64,000 nt of DNA from Plasmopara viticola (GCA_001695595.3 MBPM02000024.1:1-64000); one strand, 5' to 3'. Counted from the stretch's first letter, positions 24,531 to 35,895 are shown. The notes: generated by a model not told the origin, from the letters alone. Numbers and translations are program-made.

Positions 24531-26641
24531 TTTTCAATGGAACACTCGTCCAAGTCATCATTAATTCTTCACGCTCGGACTTTTCCAGTTTGGGAACCGG
24601 AGCTTGACAAGGTGATCCACTTTCTCCCGGTCTATTCGTGTTTCTATTGAGCCTATACTTTGCTACCTGCGGGCAACAAGTGAAGGCTCTGCCAGAAAAA
24701 TCCGGGACTCATTCCAAAACATCCTGAACTTTGCAGATAATGTTACAGGATTCATTAAAAATCTATCATGCGCGTCCCAGTTTTTGACGCGAGTACAAAC
24801 CTTATGTACTACCACTGGTATGGGACTAAATATGGATTAGACAGTCATCTTTCCTTCTCGTCCCTAGTCTACCGAAGACACTGGAACTTACAATCGGCTT
24901 CAAGCTTTAAGAGTTCGCGTCACACAAAATCACAAGCACACTTCGCTTTTGGGCATCGCGCTTGGACCTGTAGTCACATCCGCTCTTTAACGTCAGTCCC
25001 TTCTTGTACAATTCCAAAACTGTGTGTGTCTTGGCGATGGCGGGCACGCACACTAAGTGGTAGAGTGCTTCTTCATATATCCATGATTTTGTCATTTTCT
25101 CGTTATAGTCTCAGTTTCGAAACAAGATCTTCTGCAGTTTACTCTGCTTGTGCGCAACCTCGTCAATTACACTACATCAACAGATATTGATGATCTCGCT
25201 ACTCGGGGAAAACTACCCAGCAGAAGGCATTCTGTGGATAAAAGCTCGGGGAGCTCGATTTACTTTCGGTTGCATCAACGGCTAAAGTACTTCAAGTCAA
25301 CCTCATTCGTCAGCTTATCCACTGTCGCCGTAATTAATCAACTCCTCCAAAATGGTTTGCTCCGGCACAAACTGCTATCGATGCCGCTTTTAGTGGTCAG
25401 GGTTCAAGTTTGGACAATATTTACGTACCACTTTCTCATCTGGCACAAACTTCTCGCTGGCACGTTAGTTCTACTTACTGGAGAAATGCTATCGCAGTTT
25501 GGAGCTCTAAAGTTATGGTCAAACTTTACGGCTCGAATCCTGTGTTTACGCGACTCACATGGCCAATTTGGAATAATGTCTATTTTCGTTTCACGAAAGT
25601 GAACCGTCCTTTGGCGGTGCTTCATCGCAAAAATTCTTGCTTCTTTGGCCATCATGGAAATTCGAGAGTTTCGACTCTCTGCAGCGTGTATGGGGCTCTT
25701 CCGAGCTAAGGCACTTTACGCAACGCCTTAATCGTCTATCAAAGCGGGTCGGTCTTAGTTCCTCAGCACTGTCAAACCTTTTCAATTATTTCATTGCCAC
25801 CTGAGGGCGTGATCAGCACGCTACACATATGGACTTTTGATGGGCAAGATATCATCTACGCTTCCAATAATTTGATCGAGCGACTTCTTATCGCCTCCAG
25901 CTAATTTTTCTTTCACCTTATGGTGACTTCGTTTTTTGACTTTAGCACAATGGGCTTGGGTTCCGGGACAAGTACCGCTAGCATACTAACATTGTACATT
26001 GTGTTCATGAATGCAAAACAACTGAGACACCTCCTTATCTAGTATGGGACTGTCATATGGCCAACATTCATGGCTCCTCTTTCTTCTTCCATTTTCAAGG
26101 ATTTTCGGCATTACGATCTAGTGGCCACCTGTTTTGGTCCTCAATCAATTGGTAGTTCCTGATGAACATCAAGCTACTTTCGGTATACTTACGCCGGTTC
26201 GCCTGTTTAACGTTGTTCCCTATTCCAATTTGCGCACACTATAGCCCGCAAGAAACCATTATCAACGTATCGACTCTTCACGCTGAAGGAACACTTCACC
26301 AATGTTTGACGATGATTCGTCTTCACTATCAAAGGATATAACAAGTGATGACCCACCCGCGTACAAGTGGCCACACCCACAACGTGAAGCATTCAGTGAT
26401 GAATGGTATCAAAACTTCGGTCAAGATCCATATTCGCTATATGACGAATGACTTTCCGTTACCCACAATCTCATCTTTTACTGATTTTCACCCACGTCTT
26501 CTCGCGCTGTGTTTATCAATCAACATTTTCAACTCTATCGCCGCTTGCACCTCAACATGATTTATTTGGGTCGCTTTAGTATTCGCATAGGTCGTTTTTT
26601 TCTAGTAAAATGTTAAGTATTCTACCAAGCATGTAAAGCGG

Positions 26642-26971
26642 AGCTTGGAAAAGGTTGGGGTGACGCCCTCCTTCCAAGCGCGGGGGCTAAATGCTCGCGC
26701 GCTTCGGGTAGGTGCTCTCGGGCATCTGCAGGTCTCTAACGAGTCTCACCCTCGACGCGACGGTCTCCAGCACCGGGCGCCACCTGGGCTCTTACCAAGT
26801 CAGAGCTAAACAAAATAATGGAAGACCCTCACGACCTCGGTGCTGGCTGCACTGCCCACCGAACGAGACCCGACGTATGCGGACACCACTCTATGCCGTG
26901 GACTAGCTAGACTGAGCCTAGCACGTGCATAACTTGGCAACGCGATAACGTAATACAATACAATACAATAC
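26642..26971 (+). mobile_element. Short LINE-derived element, copy B
   Basis: A 330-bp plus-strand copy with head, junctions and (TACAA)n tail as in the other copies. The target-site duplication ATGTAAAGCGG lies at 26631-26641 and 26972-26982. It is inserted just beyond the end of the old LINE relic. Confidence 0.9.
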
Positions 26972-27134
26972 ATGTAAAGCGGCGTGCTGCTCATCTCAAG
27001 ACCGTACCTTATAACTCATTTGGTCCATCCATCATTAATGTCTCATTTTTACAAACGGCACCGTTGCGGCACGGTTAAATAATTTACAGACGTTGAACAA
27101 CAACTGCCTGCTATGTAAGTGGCATTTTCAGATT

Positions 27135-27456
27135 GTATTGTATTGTATTACGTCATCGCGTTGCCAAATTATGCACGTGCTAGGCTCAGTCTAGCTAGTC
27201 CACGGCATAGAGTGGTGTCCGCATACGTCGGGTCTCGTTCGGCGGGCAGTGCAGCCAGCACCGAGGTCGTGAGGGTCTTCCATTATTTTGTTTAGCTCTG
27301 ACTTGGTAAGAGCCCAGGTGGCGCCCGGTGTTGGAGACCGTCGTGTCGAAGGTGAGACTTGTTAGAGACCTGCAGATGCCCGAGAGCACCTGCTCGAAGC
27401 GCGCGAGCATTTAGCCCCCGCGCTTGGAAGGAGGGCGTCACCCCAACCTTTTCCGA
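27135..27456 (-). mobile_element. Short LINE-derived element, copy C
   Basis: A 322-bp minus-strand copy. Its flanking duplication is the longest in the window, 22 bp at 27113-27134 and 27457-27478, with two mismatches. It lies 153 bp from copy B in opposite orientation. Confidence 0.9.
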
Positions 27457-27657
27457 ATGTAAGTGGCATTCCCAGATTATGCCGCAACAAGTAATTGCGC
27501 ATACTGCAATCAAAACGCATTCATTTGACCTCTTTATATGGACGTTTTTCACCGTGTTATCTTTTTATATGACATTGAGCACTTCAACCTTGCTTCTAGT
27601 AGTCACGCTACGACTTGCATTGCGTTTCGCCGCCCTTAGCCATATGTAATCATGCAG

Positions 27658-29082
27658 TCAAATTGCAGACGAAACGTCGCTTAGCAGACTTTGACTTTCC
27701 CGCACTTTTGGTGGAGGGGAAGCTTTGATGCGCGATCGCACGTGCGTGAAAAAGTACACTGCACCGAGGCCAAAGTACAAAGCGGCCACGATAATGGACG
27801 CCAAGAATTCATAGTTCGACGTCCCGCTGTAGATGATGGAGACCATACCAAGAGCACACAAAAGCATTGCGATCCGCGCGCCACAGATGCCAAAAGGACT
27901 TCGGTAGGGGCGCAGTCGATCAGGTTCTTTGATGCGTAATCGAATAAACGAGATCAATTGAATTGAGTAGGAAGCCAACGCACCAATCAAGGAGAGATTG
28001 ATTAGCACAGAACCAAGTCGCTCGTCTCCAATGACAAAGTGCAGCACAATCACGACAGTGAAGCCAATCGTGCTCCCTGCGATCAAAGCGACGTACATTG
28101 TGCCACGAGTCGAGTGGATGTTGGTCAAAAACTGTGGCAAGTAGCCATCCCGAGCGATGGCGTACAAGAGTTGGCCCATGCAAAAGACAAACGAGTGGAA
28201 ACTTGCAACGAGGCCCAGGAGAAGCAGCCACGAAAACGCTGAAGTTGTGCTATTGTCTCCAAACACACTCTTGTATCCTGTCAAAAGCGGGGACGACGAG
28301 TTGTAAATTGCTTTGGCCCCAGGCGAAATCATGGAATTAAACGTGACGGTACAAAAAGCCAGGAGGACCAGCGTCGAGATGGACGTCACGAGTCCAATGG
28401 GCATATTCCGGTCAGGATCGACCGTCACTTCAATCGCCAATGGCAGTTCTTCGATCCCCAAGTAGAACCAAAGTGCAAAGGAGTACCCTCTAATCGCACC
28501 ATCCCACCCATTTGGAAACTTCCAGTCGACGTTTGAGACCCACTCTGTATACGATACTTTAGTAGCTGCCCCGATATAAAAGACGAGCAAGATGAGGACG
28601 GAGACCACGGTCGTAAGAGCCTGCACGTGGAAGGTCATTGCAATGCCTTTGATATTGAGCAACACAAAAACGACGTAAAAGACAAACCACCAGATAGGAC
28701 CATAGTCGGAGCTGAGGTCCAAGAGCTGGTTCACGTACGCGCTAATGCCCGTAACTACCACTGCACAAGTGATAATGACCTTGAGGCTCTCGGCTAGACC
28801 AGCGAAGAAGGCGGCGCGTGGACCAATAGCGTGCAGGGCAAAGACATAAGGACCACCACCTGACGGTACCGTTGTGGACAATTCGGCGATGGAGAAGGCC
28901 AACAGCACATAGAGCACGGTAACGATTGCGAGGAGAAGAAGCAAACCGTTAAAACCAGCCACGAGGCCGGTTTGCCAGCCAAAGAAATTGCCACTCACGA
29001 CAGCTCCGACGCCCAGCGCCCAGAGATGCGGCGCCTTGGCGTAGCGATGGCTTCCTACAAGATCGACCATGCTGTCGGACAT
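27658..29082 (-). CDS. APC-superfamily amino acid/amine permease
   Basis: A 474-residue intronless membrane transporter, the normal size for amino acid-polyamine-organocation permeases, with about 12 hydrophobic segments. The first helix carries GVGAVVSGNFFGW (the unwound G-rich TM1 of APC carriers). AELSTTVPSGGGPYVFA follows in TM2, a region that lines the substrate site in this fold. YSFALWFYLGIEELPLAIEV matches the TM6 region. The C-terminus is cytosolic and polar (RESQSLLSDVSSAI). The motif set resembles ethanolamine/amino acid permeases more than CAT or YAT groups, but the substrate cannot be read from sequence. It probably acts in the plasma membrane. Copy C of the LINE derivative ends 200 bp downstream of its stop. 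Confidence 0.85.
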   Translation of the reverse strand: MSDSMVDLVGSHRYAKAPHLWALGVGAVVSGNFFGWQTGLVAGFNGLLLLLAIVTVLYVLLAFSIAELSTTVPSGGGPYVFALHAIGPRAAFFAGLAESLKVIITCAVVVTGISAYVNQLLDLSSDYGPIWWFVFYVVFVLLNIKGIAMTFHVQALTTVVSVLILLVFYIGAATKVSYTEWVSNVDWKFPNGWDGAIRGYSFALWFYLGIEELPLAIEVTVDPDRNMPIGLVTSISTLVLLAFCTVTFNSMISPGAKAIYNSSSPLLTGYKSVFGDNSTTSAFSWLLLLGLVASFHSFVFCMGQLLYAIARDGYLPQFLTNIHSTRGTMYVALIAGSTIGFTVVIVLHFVIGDERLGSVLINLSLIGALASYSIQLISFIRLRIKEPDRLRPYRSPFGICGARIAMLLCALGMVSIIYSGTSNYEFLASIIVAALYFGLGAVYFFTHVRSRIKASPPPKVRESQSLLSDVSSAI

Positions 29083-29676
29083 TGCGGTAAAGCGGATAGC
29101 CGATAGATTGAAAGTGGCCTAGTCGTTTCGCGTACTTAAAAACCTTATGGCATTTAATGAGCAGTAGCTTCTGCCCTGAAATCATTTCAAATCTGCCTTA
29201 CACCGATTGGACTTAAGAAACTGCGCTCTCTTCTGACACATACTGCGCTCTACTTTGCTACACGGCTACGAACAAGAAGGGGACAGCAAAAATGACATTG
29301 CATCGCGGTTTCGGCGCCTTAAATCTTTCGGTTACTCTATACCAATCACCGGAATAATTACAATCGTTCCACTGATTTGATGTAGACACACTATTTGTGG
29401 ACGATACGAGTATTATATTCAATAGTATTGCTGCCTAAAATGACATTGGAAATATTTGTAGCACTCATTTAATTCGTATAAGCTCGGACTCTTTTTCTCT
29501 TTCATCTTTGAACAAATCTTATGTGAAATATTTAGTTCGTTTTAGCGTTGTCATAACGGCACAATTGCCCTAGAAAGTAATATCGAGGCAAGTCGTCGAG
29601 ATTTTCTAAAAAAACTATCATTGTTCTGCCTTCTGCATCACACCTGCATTCCATAATTATCAAAAAAAGATCAATC
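29083..29676. other. Intergenic between permease and demethylase genes
   Basis: AT-rich spacer of 594 bp. It holds the permease promoter (right after 29082) and the 3' flank of the demethylase gene. No gene is seen. Confidence 0.6.
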
Positions 29677-31840
29677 TTACGCCCTAACGCTGGTCCCATT
29701 TCTTTTTTTGATACTGAAATTGCTTCCGCCATTCGCCGTCGCTGTGCCAGTTGGATGCGGCTTGGAAGGAGTGCCGACTTGAGTCGGGCTCATCTCCTGT
29801 TTGTTTTGATCTTTTAAAGCACGCATTTTCATCTGTACGCGTCGGATTGCATATCGCAATTCTGCTGTGCTTACCCACTGGAGCAATCTCCGCTTTCTCA
29901 TAGAACAACCGCACATGTCTTTCGTGTGCCGCAGACAAGCCAAACGATTCGGATTGCATGAGCAAATGACGCCCGAGAAAAATACATTGTGCTTGCATCG
30001 AAAACATTGCCGTACATCGTCGACCTTCATCGATTGCTCATCCAACATGACATCACCACTAAATTCGTCGACGTTTTCCAAACCGTCAGTCAAAAAGGAC
30101 TTTTTGTAGTCTCGTTCCTCGTGAAACAATCGCCGCAACTCTTTTAATAGGATCTCACAGTCTGCTACAGAGTACTCGGCTAGATTTTGCGTCGATCCGA
30201 AATGAAACACAAATCGGTCATGTGAAAAGATGGAAAGGCGTCCATACTTCCGGTACATTTCAACACACTCTCGTCCATAATCAATCCAATTCGGCAAAGC
30301 AAAATTCACAGCCTCGTTGCAGTTAAAGCCTTCGCTAAAACCACTGTGGTACGCCTTTGGAAAAGTCACAATGATTTCACCGGGTTGCTGGACGATAGTG
30401 TACACCTTTACACCTCGATCGTTTAACACGGACGGTGGAACCATAGTCGTCAAGTGAAGCAGTAGATCCGGATTCGCTTGAAAACGCTCAGGCAATTGCG
30501 CTCTCATCACGGCTTCAAACTTGTCAGCATCTGAGGAAGGGATTCCATACCACCGCTTGCTAGCTCCTAGATGTTGGTAATTTATACTAGACATAAAATT
30601 GTCTTCAACATGCCAGCAGAATGACGCAAACAGCATGCCACAATACAACCACGGCACGTTAATACCATTGATTGCAGCACCCAAGTGTCGAAGCAATGAA
30701 CCATACGCGTCCGGGAGATTGTTCAAATTCCATCCTGTATTTCTGTAATATTCACGGTCGTTGAAATCAACCGTTTCCTTGCCTAAGTATCAAACGACAA
30801 AAGTCAGTCAAAAGCCCACAACAGCAACTAGCTTGCAGCGCACTCGTTGTACCTTTCGCTTGAGTTGCAAATCGCTTTGTTGAGCGCAAAAATCCACTCC
30901 CAACCCGCGCAATGTCAAGATCATTGGCATACTCAACCTACACAATCCATCACTTTCATCAACACTAAACTATCCACTAGTAGCGTAAACATCTGTTTGA
31001 CCTCGACTTTGGGCTGCCCAGTCTGGATCACTTGCCAATACTCTTGTTCAATCTCACTTGACGTCATTGTCTCGGGGTCCAATCCTCTCGAACGAAACCA
31101 ATTCGTTCGAAACGCCATGGCATTTGCGCGAAAGGTTTGAAACGTGTGCGTCCTCCCGTCTTTGTAAGCGTGCCCTTCCTACAAAAGCACGACCCATCAA
31201 TCCTCACTTTAAACTTCTAACTCTTGTTACGCTTTGCTTTGATTCACCTGCAATTTGTGAATTTTTTGCTTCCTTGTGCCAAAGCGCAGGCGTTCATCCT
31301 CAAAATTGATAGCAAATGGAGGGTTCCATCCACGCGGTGGTACGATCTTGCAGATCCCAGTACGAGACGCTTCGCGTTCGATACTATCAAATTGGAATTT
31401 TTTAGAAAAAGTCAGTTCCAACTATGTGGTCCACACACATATCAAATTCCAAACACGTACCTTGCAATGTACTTAATTGGGTCGGCAAATTGCTCTATCG
31501 TGGGATAGAACACGGCACCTTGCGGCAACGGCACCATTTGAACCATTTTCGTCTCCACGACCGACTTCGCCAGTGCCAGCTTGAGCATTTTCCGGCTCTC
31601 GCGAGAATGCGAGTCCATATCAGAGTATGGAGTGACCCGCCTTTTTTTGTAACGCCCGCTGCGGCGAGATGTACCGTTGGGACTGGTACTGCTGGCGTCG
31701 CGACGACGCTGACTCTCGGCATGTCGTTGCATTAGCGCGTCGGGAGAAGAGACCGAGTCACGACCATCGATTAGGGTCGAAGGTGACGGTGGGCGCACGT
31801 GAACGTGCATTGAGTGGGCGTAGATGGCGTGATTTGTCAT
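29677..31840 (-). CDS. JmjN-JmjC-C5HC2 histone demethylase (KDM5/JARID1-like), five exons
   Basis: Exons read as 31840-31461, 31383-31248, 31178-31002, 30937-30853 and 30782-29677. All are GT-AG with consistent phases, giving 627 residues. A Ser/Arg-rich leader is followed by JmjN (GAVFYPTIEQFADPIKYIA, joined to REASRTGICKIVPPRGWNPP). The JmjC domain has GWNLNNLPDAYGS, PWLYCGMLFASFCWHVEDN, then KRWYGIPSSDADKFE and FPKAYHSGFSEGFNCNEAVN. His and Glu of CWHVED and His of AYHSGF are the expected Fe(II) ligands. A C5HC2 zinc finger follows (CFRCKHNVFFSGVICSCNP, then CLRHTKDMCGC). Family members remove methyl groups from H3K4. It lacks the PHD and ARID domains of animal KDM5 proteins, so substrate choice may differ. 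The start may be a later Met (codons in QRHAES or DSHSRES). Confidence 0.85.
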
Positions 31841-31924
31841 CGGTGCGCAAAAAGACGGCAAAATCAACCTTAGACTTGTGTATTGGTAGACTGTGACAAA
31901 TTGTGCAGAGTTCGAAATGTTAAG

Positions 31925-32322
31925 AGGCTGACAATAACTTTAGGCAAGAACCAATTTTAGAGGTAATCATTTTGTCCAATTGAAACGAGAGAACAAGCCC
32001 AGCTTATACCGTACTCTCGATATCCTTGTTCGATGAAAATTTGGTCACGACGATGACAAAAGCATGCAACTGGCCGCAAAGTTGCCACACAACAAGCGCA
32101 GGAAGTGGCTTATTGTGCGGCGTTTAGTACGTTGACCAACAACATCTTTTTGGCTTTGGACGACGCGTTCGAAGGCGGCAACAATTTGCCAGCCGTCCTC
32201 AAGCATGAAGTTACGTTGGCTCAGCGTAAGCGAACAAATGTTGGATCTAAAGACAATTAATGGCAAAAAGTGTACGTACGTTTGCAGTAGCCACATACTG
32301 TGGTGCGCGTGTGCAAGAATAA
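31925..32322 (+). CDS. Small multi-exon gene of unknown function, 5' end unresolved
   Basis: Three joined pieces (31925-31962, 32063-32225, 32288-32322) share one frame with canonical GT-AG borders. They encode EADNNFRQEPILEHATGRKV, then a helical stretch with EVAYCAAFSTLTNNIFLALD and LPAVLKHEVTLAQ, ending ATYCGARVQE. An earlier exon ending at 31885 (RKKTAKSTLDLCI) can be joined through a 39-bp intron, but it has no ATG and overlaps the first exon of the demethylase gene on the other strand. I recognise no family. The gene would be head-to-head with the demethylase gene. Confidence 0.4.
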
Positions 32323-33230
32323 GTGCTTAGATCTTTTAACACATTAATGTGCTCGGTGGATGAACTAGATTGCTTAGTAATGAAAGCAGTGCCTACTCGG
32401 CAAGTTGTCAATGACGTCTGAAGCGCTAATAGAGTGTTTGGTGCCGAGATACAGCTATCGGGGTCAAGTGTCCGTGCTATCGTGCAAATCCAAGGCGGTA
32501 TTGTTGCTCCTGCACGGTATGGCGTATCGAGCCAAACAAATAGTTTCTGGAAATATCTTGAAAGACGTCGTAGTAGGCATCCAGAAGCTTAAATTGCCAT
32601 GGCATCAGTTTTAAGAGCTTAAGTTGTCGGTCAAGGTAAAACTTAAATACGATCAAGACACCTGTAAGCTTTAAGGCGCAATTCCGATTATACCACATGC
32701 ACCTCTGCTACAGCATGCAACTTCTTGGTCTCGTTGGGTCTCTTTCAAGTGAATTACAGATCCAAGATGAGAATAATGATATTTGTCGATCGGACGCAAT
32801 CGCCCTTTGAAGTTTTCGAAGGTTTGTGAAGCCCGGTATGGGCAATCTTTATGAATTCAAGAATAGTGATAAAGACTGCGTGCAAACGGGTCGTGTACTC
32901 ACTACGTACGTGGAGGCTGTGTTCTCCAAGTGGCGGTGATTCGGGCATTGCTTACGTCTATAACTCGAAGTTGCATGGTCTGTCGAGTAACTTTGAAATC
33001 AAAACGATTTATGTACCTACCGCGACCAGCACGGCCTGCCGTAAAGCACGTGTATGGTGCAGTCGTGTTTCATCACCAAAGCAGAGGCTCGAGGAATCTT
33101 GCGCATTTTTGCAAACAAGACAATTTTTACGATTCAAAGCGGTGCTTTGCAAGACATTGGGCCACAATAAACGGTATTTTAAATTTGGAGATCCTTTCCA
33201 AAATTTATAGTCGAAAAAACATTCTTTTAC
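32323..33230. other. Region with fragmentary coding potential
   Basis: Short protein-like pieces occur on the plus strand (from the ATG at 32411: EALIECLVPRYSYRGQ; around 32840-32935: GNLYEFKNSDKDCVQTGR). I could not connect them with splice sites or assign them. They may be an intron-containing gene that is too diverged to parse, or a relic. Confidence 0.35.
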
Positions 33231-34130
33231 TTAATTTTGCATTTTGGCCATAATGTCTTTACGTTTAGCCAAGAAAGCATCAAAGCCCTTAATGTCGTAA
33301 AAAGTTCGTCCAGCGTACGTTGGTCTTTCATCCATGCTATCATTGTCTCGAGAAAGCTCTAGCGTCGTAAATATCCACTCGAGCTCATCATCCGCCATCT
33401 GAGTCTTTGTCCACCAGAGCGTCAATCCGTGATTGTCAGGCCCAAGTAGCGGACGCAATGCAGACCACGAAGTGCGCACACTAGTCGCACGAACAGGGAA
33501 CGTCACAGCAAGGCTTGCACCGTACGGCTGAAGTAAACGCAACATATCGTCCACCATTTTCGGAAGGTACTCTCGATTTATTTCTTCTTCGGTACCGTTC
33601 GCTGTCGTCCATCCGATTGAAAGCACGAGCTTATGCCGATGTTGCCCACCATCACATTCACTCAGGTCATGCACCTGTTTTAAAAACCATTCAGCATCAA
33701 AAGCGACATTGTCTGAATTTGCAGGACCTGGCAAGATATCGGCATTGATGAAAACGCCCTTTGCAAATGGAAAGTGCGTCGTGAATGCCGTCAACAATCC
33801 CAACGACGCCTCGAACGCGCGACGACTTTTAAAGTCGCATTTTACAATCAAGGGCGTTTTGCAAGTTGGTACGAAGCTCTGGAACGTTGACGCGAGATCC
33901 AACATGGCAGTCAAGAAGCGTGCAAGGGTTAAATCGCCGTCAATGGCCGGGGGGTGCCCCATGACGGGTTTCTGCTGGGTTTCGCTCCAAATAATGTCGG
34001 CTTCAATGGCATTGACATAGTCGGGGGTCGCGAATTGATGGTGCTTTGCCGCTTGAATCTGATGGACCACGTTGGTTAACGATGCGTTTGAGTTGAGCCC
34101 ATGGGCCCAGCGGTACTCGATAGGTAACAT
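33231..34130 (-). CDS. Menorin/FAM151-family protein (DUF2181)
   Basis: A single exon of 299 residues. Family marks seen are the start region YRWAHGLNSNASLTNVV, AIEADIIWSE, VMGHPPAIDGDLTLARFL, LIVKCDFKSRRAFEASLGLL, VFINADILPGPANS and LVLSIGWTT. These strand-helix units with Asp/Glu/His at strand ends match the glycerophosphodiester phosphodiesterase-like TIM barrel of FAM151/menorin. No signal peptide is visible at this start, unlike C. elegans menorin. The biochemical activity of the family is unsettled. The start ATG at 34130 is followed at once by the conserved domain. A LINE copy begins about 170 bp upstream. Confidence 0.85.
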   Translation of the reverse strand: MLPIEYRWAHGLNSNASLTNVVHQIQAAKHHQFATPDYVNAIEADIIWSETQQKPVMGHPPAIDGDLTLARFLTAMLDLASTFQSFVPTCKTPLIVKCDFKSRRAFEASLGLLTAFTTHFPFAKGVFINADILPGPANSDNVAFDAEWFLKQVHDLSECDGGQHRHKLVLSIGWTTANGTEEEINREYLPKMVDDMLRLLQPYGASLAVTFPVRATSVRTSWSALRPLLGPDNHGLTLWWTKTQMADDELEWIFTTLELSRDNDSMDERPTYAGRTFYDIKGFDAFLAKRKDIMAKMQN

Positions 34131-34300
34131 CGCTATTGTGGAGGTTCTAGTGATCTATTCGTCTCTTTTCGTACATTACGATAATATTTTTTTTCCAATC
34201 GTTTCGTCGCAGAGTGGGAAAAGTATCAAATGTTGGCCACACCACATCGGGCAGCTCTTATATCTTTGAGAAATGTGAATGCGTGTTTCTCTTCTTGGTT

Positions 34301-35462
34301 GAATAATGTAATGTATAACGTTATCGCGTTGCCAAGTTATGCACGTGCTAGGCTCAGTCTGGCTAGTCCACGGCATAGAGTGGTGTCCGCATACGTCGGG
34401 TCTCGTTCGGCGGGCAGTGCAGCCAGCACCGAGGTCGTGAGGGTCTTCCATTTCTTTCGGTCCTGTGCAAGGGTACGTACCACTTCGAGGTCTTGTGCTA
34501 TCCGGAGTCGAAAGCCGGAGCCACGGGAAACAAGGTTGTGGTCGAGTGTTGAGGGGAGCGTGGTGCGGGGACGTCCGCGCCATTTTGCTGCGGTGGAGAA
34601 GAAGAAGGCACGCATCTGGAGTTTAGCTGGAATGTCGGGATTGCGGCGAAGTACATGGCCAAACAGGCGCCAGTGAGCTTGTGTCAGTCGTAGTCTCAGC
34701 GGCCGCTCATCACAAAGGTCGTAGAGTCTTGCATTCGAAATGTGTCGGGGGTAGCGATAGCCAAGAGCGTAGCGAAGCTGGCGGCGATGGAAACTCTCGA
34801 GGCCGTGGAGCTCTGACTTGGTAAGAGCCCAGGTGGCGCAGTTGTACAGCAGAATCGGGAGAACATAGGTGTTGTACAATCGAATGCGGGTCTTGGGTGA
34901 GATGAGCGTGGGGCGGGGCCAGACGGACCAGAGGCGGTGGAGCGCGAGGGTGGCCAGGGACTTGCGTCGGGATAGATCTTTAATATCGCCGAGGAGTGTT
35001 CCGAGCTTCTAAGTGGCGCCAGGTTTCTTCTCGAGATCGGGCGTGTCGAGTGGCGCCCGACGGGTTGCAGTGGCGGTGGATTTCGGTGACTTCGGTCTTG
35101 GCTTCGTTTTTTTTTTTTTTTTTTCAGGGTTAGAAGGAAGTCATCAATGCGGTGCTCACCTCTATCGTAGATCTTGGTTTCTCGGAGGCCAAGGATATCG
35201 ACGCGGTAGCGCCGGAGATCTTCGGGGAGTGTTTCGGGCTTCTTGCGCTTCGAACCTAGAGAATTCACATTAAAGGAGCCAATTCGGATGCGGTTGGCGC
35301 GGTTAAAAGCGTGGAAGGGGGTTTGGCCTGGTGCTGGAGACCGTCGCGTCGAGGGTGAGACTCGTTAGAGACCTGCAGGTGCCCGAGAGCACCTGCCCGA
35401 AGCGCGCGAGCATTTAGCCCCCGCGCTTGGAAGGAGGGCGTCACCCCAACCTTTTCCGAAAA
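34301..35462 (-). mobile_element. Internally deleted LINE retrotransposon (copy D)
   Basis: A 1162-bp minus-strand element with a 12-bp duplication CTCTTCTTRGTT at 34289-34300 and 35463-35474. From its 5' end (35462) it has the head shared with the short copies, then an AP-endonuclease N-terminus (VNSLGSKRKKPETLPEDLRR, VDILGLRETKIYDRGE). A 17-base oligo(A) stretch (35107-35123 on the plus strand as T) marks the internal deletion. It then resumes in the RT C-terminal region (RLYNTYVLPILLYNCATWAL, ESFHRRQLRYALGYR, RLFGHVLRRNPDIPAKL) and ends in a short TACAT-type tail. The RT catalytic domain is missing. Confidence 0.9.
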
Positions 35463-35533
35463 CTCTTCTTAGTTATGATTGAATATATATAGGGACAATG
35501 GAAAAAATAGCTTTTTTCAAATCAAATGGAGAA

Positions 35534-35895
35534 TTCACGGAAAAGGTTGGGGTGACGCCCTCCTCCAAGCGCGGGCGTCACCCCAACCTTTTCCTTTTCC
35601 GAACATTCTCCGGGGGCTAAATGCTCGCGCGCTTCGGGCAGGTGCTTTCGGGCATCTGCAGGTCTCTAACGAGTCTCACCCTCGACGCGACGGTCTCCAG
35701 CACCAGGGCGCCACCTGGGCTCTTACCAAGTGAGAACTACACAAAATAATGGAAGACCCTCACGGCCTCGGTGCTGGCTGCACTGCCCGCCGAACGAGAC
35801 TCGACGTATGCGGACACCACTCTATGCCGTGGACCAGCCATAGAGCCTAGCACGTGCATAACTTGGCAATGCGATAACGTAATACAATACAATAC
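35534..35895 (+). mobile_element. Short LINE-derived element, copy E, with inverted 5' head
   Basis: A plus-strand copy with target duplication AAATGGAGAA at 35524-35533 and 35896-35905. Its first 60 bp form a palindrome in which the 5' head is repeated in reverse before the body resumes. It lies 60 bp from copy D. Confidence 0.9.
35539..35594. repeat. Perfect 21-bp inverted repeat at the head of copy E
   Basis: Arms at 35539-35559 and 35574-35594 (ggaaaaggttggggtgacgc on the left) are exact reverse complements around a 14-nt loop. Confidence 0.9.

Larger units (their letters stand above)
20080..26575 (+). mobile_element. Decayed non-LTR (LINE) retrotransposon, plus orientation
   Basis: About 6.5 kb of sequence in which retrotransposon-like peptides appear in order, broken by many stops and shifts. 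A pyrimidine-rich 5' region with Ser-rich peptides (20080-20400) comes first. Reverse transcriptase motifs lie at 24300-24510 (FGFASGRDIHQPLRYFHALQ, FAKAFDSVNW). A zinc-finger-like tail lies near 25995-26075 (HCVHECKTTETPPYLVWDC, a zf-RVT-type pattern). The outer limits are estimates; no target duplication was found. It is plainly inactive. Confidence 0.6.

Noticed and set aside
34230..34676. 148-codon plus-strand frame over copy D
   Set aside because: It is the antisense shadow of the RT C-terminal coding sequence.
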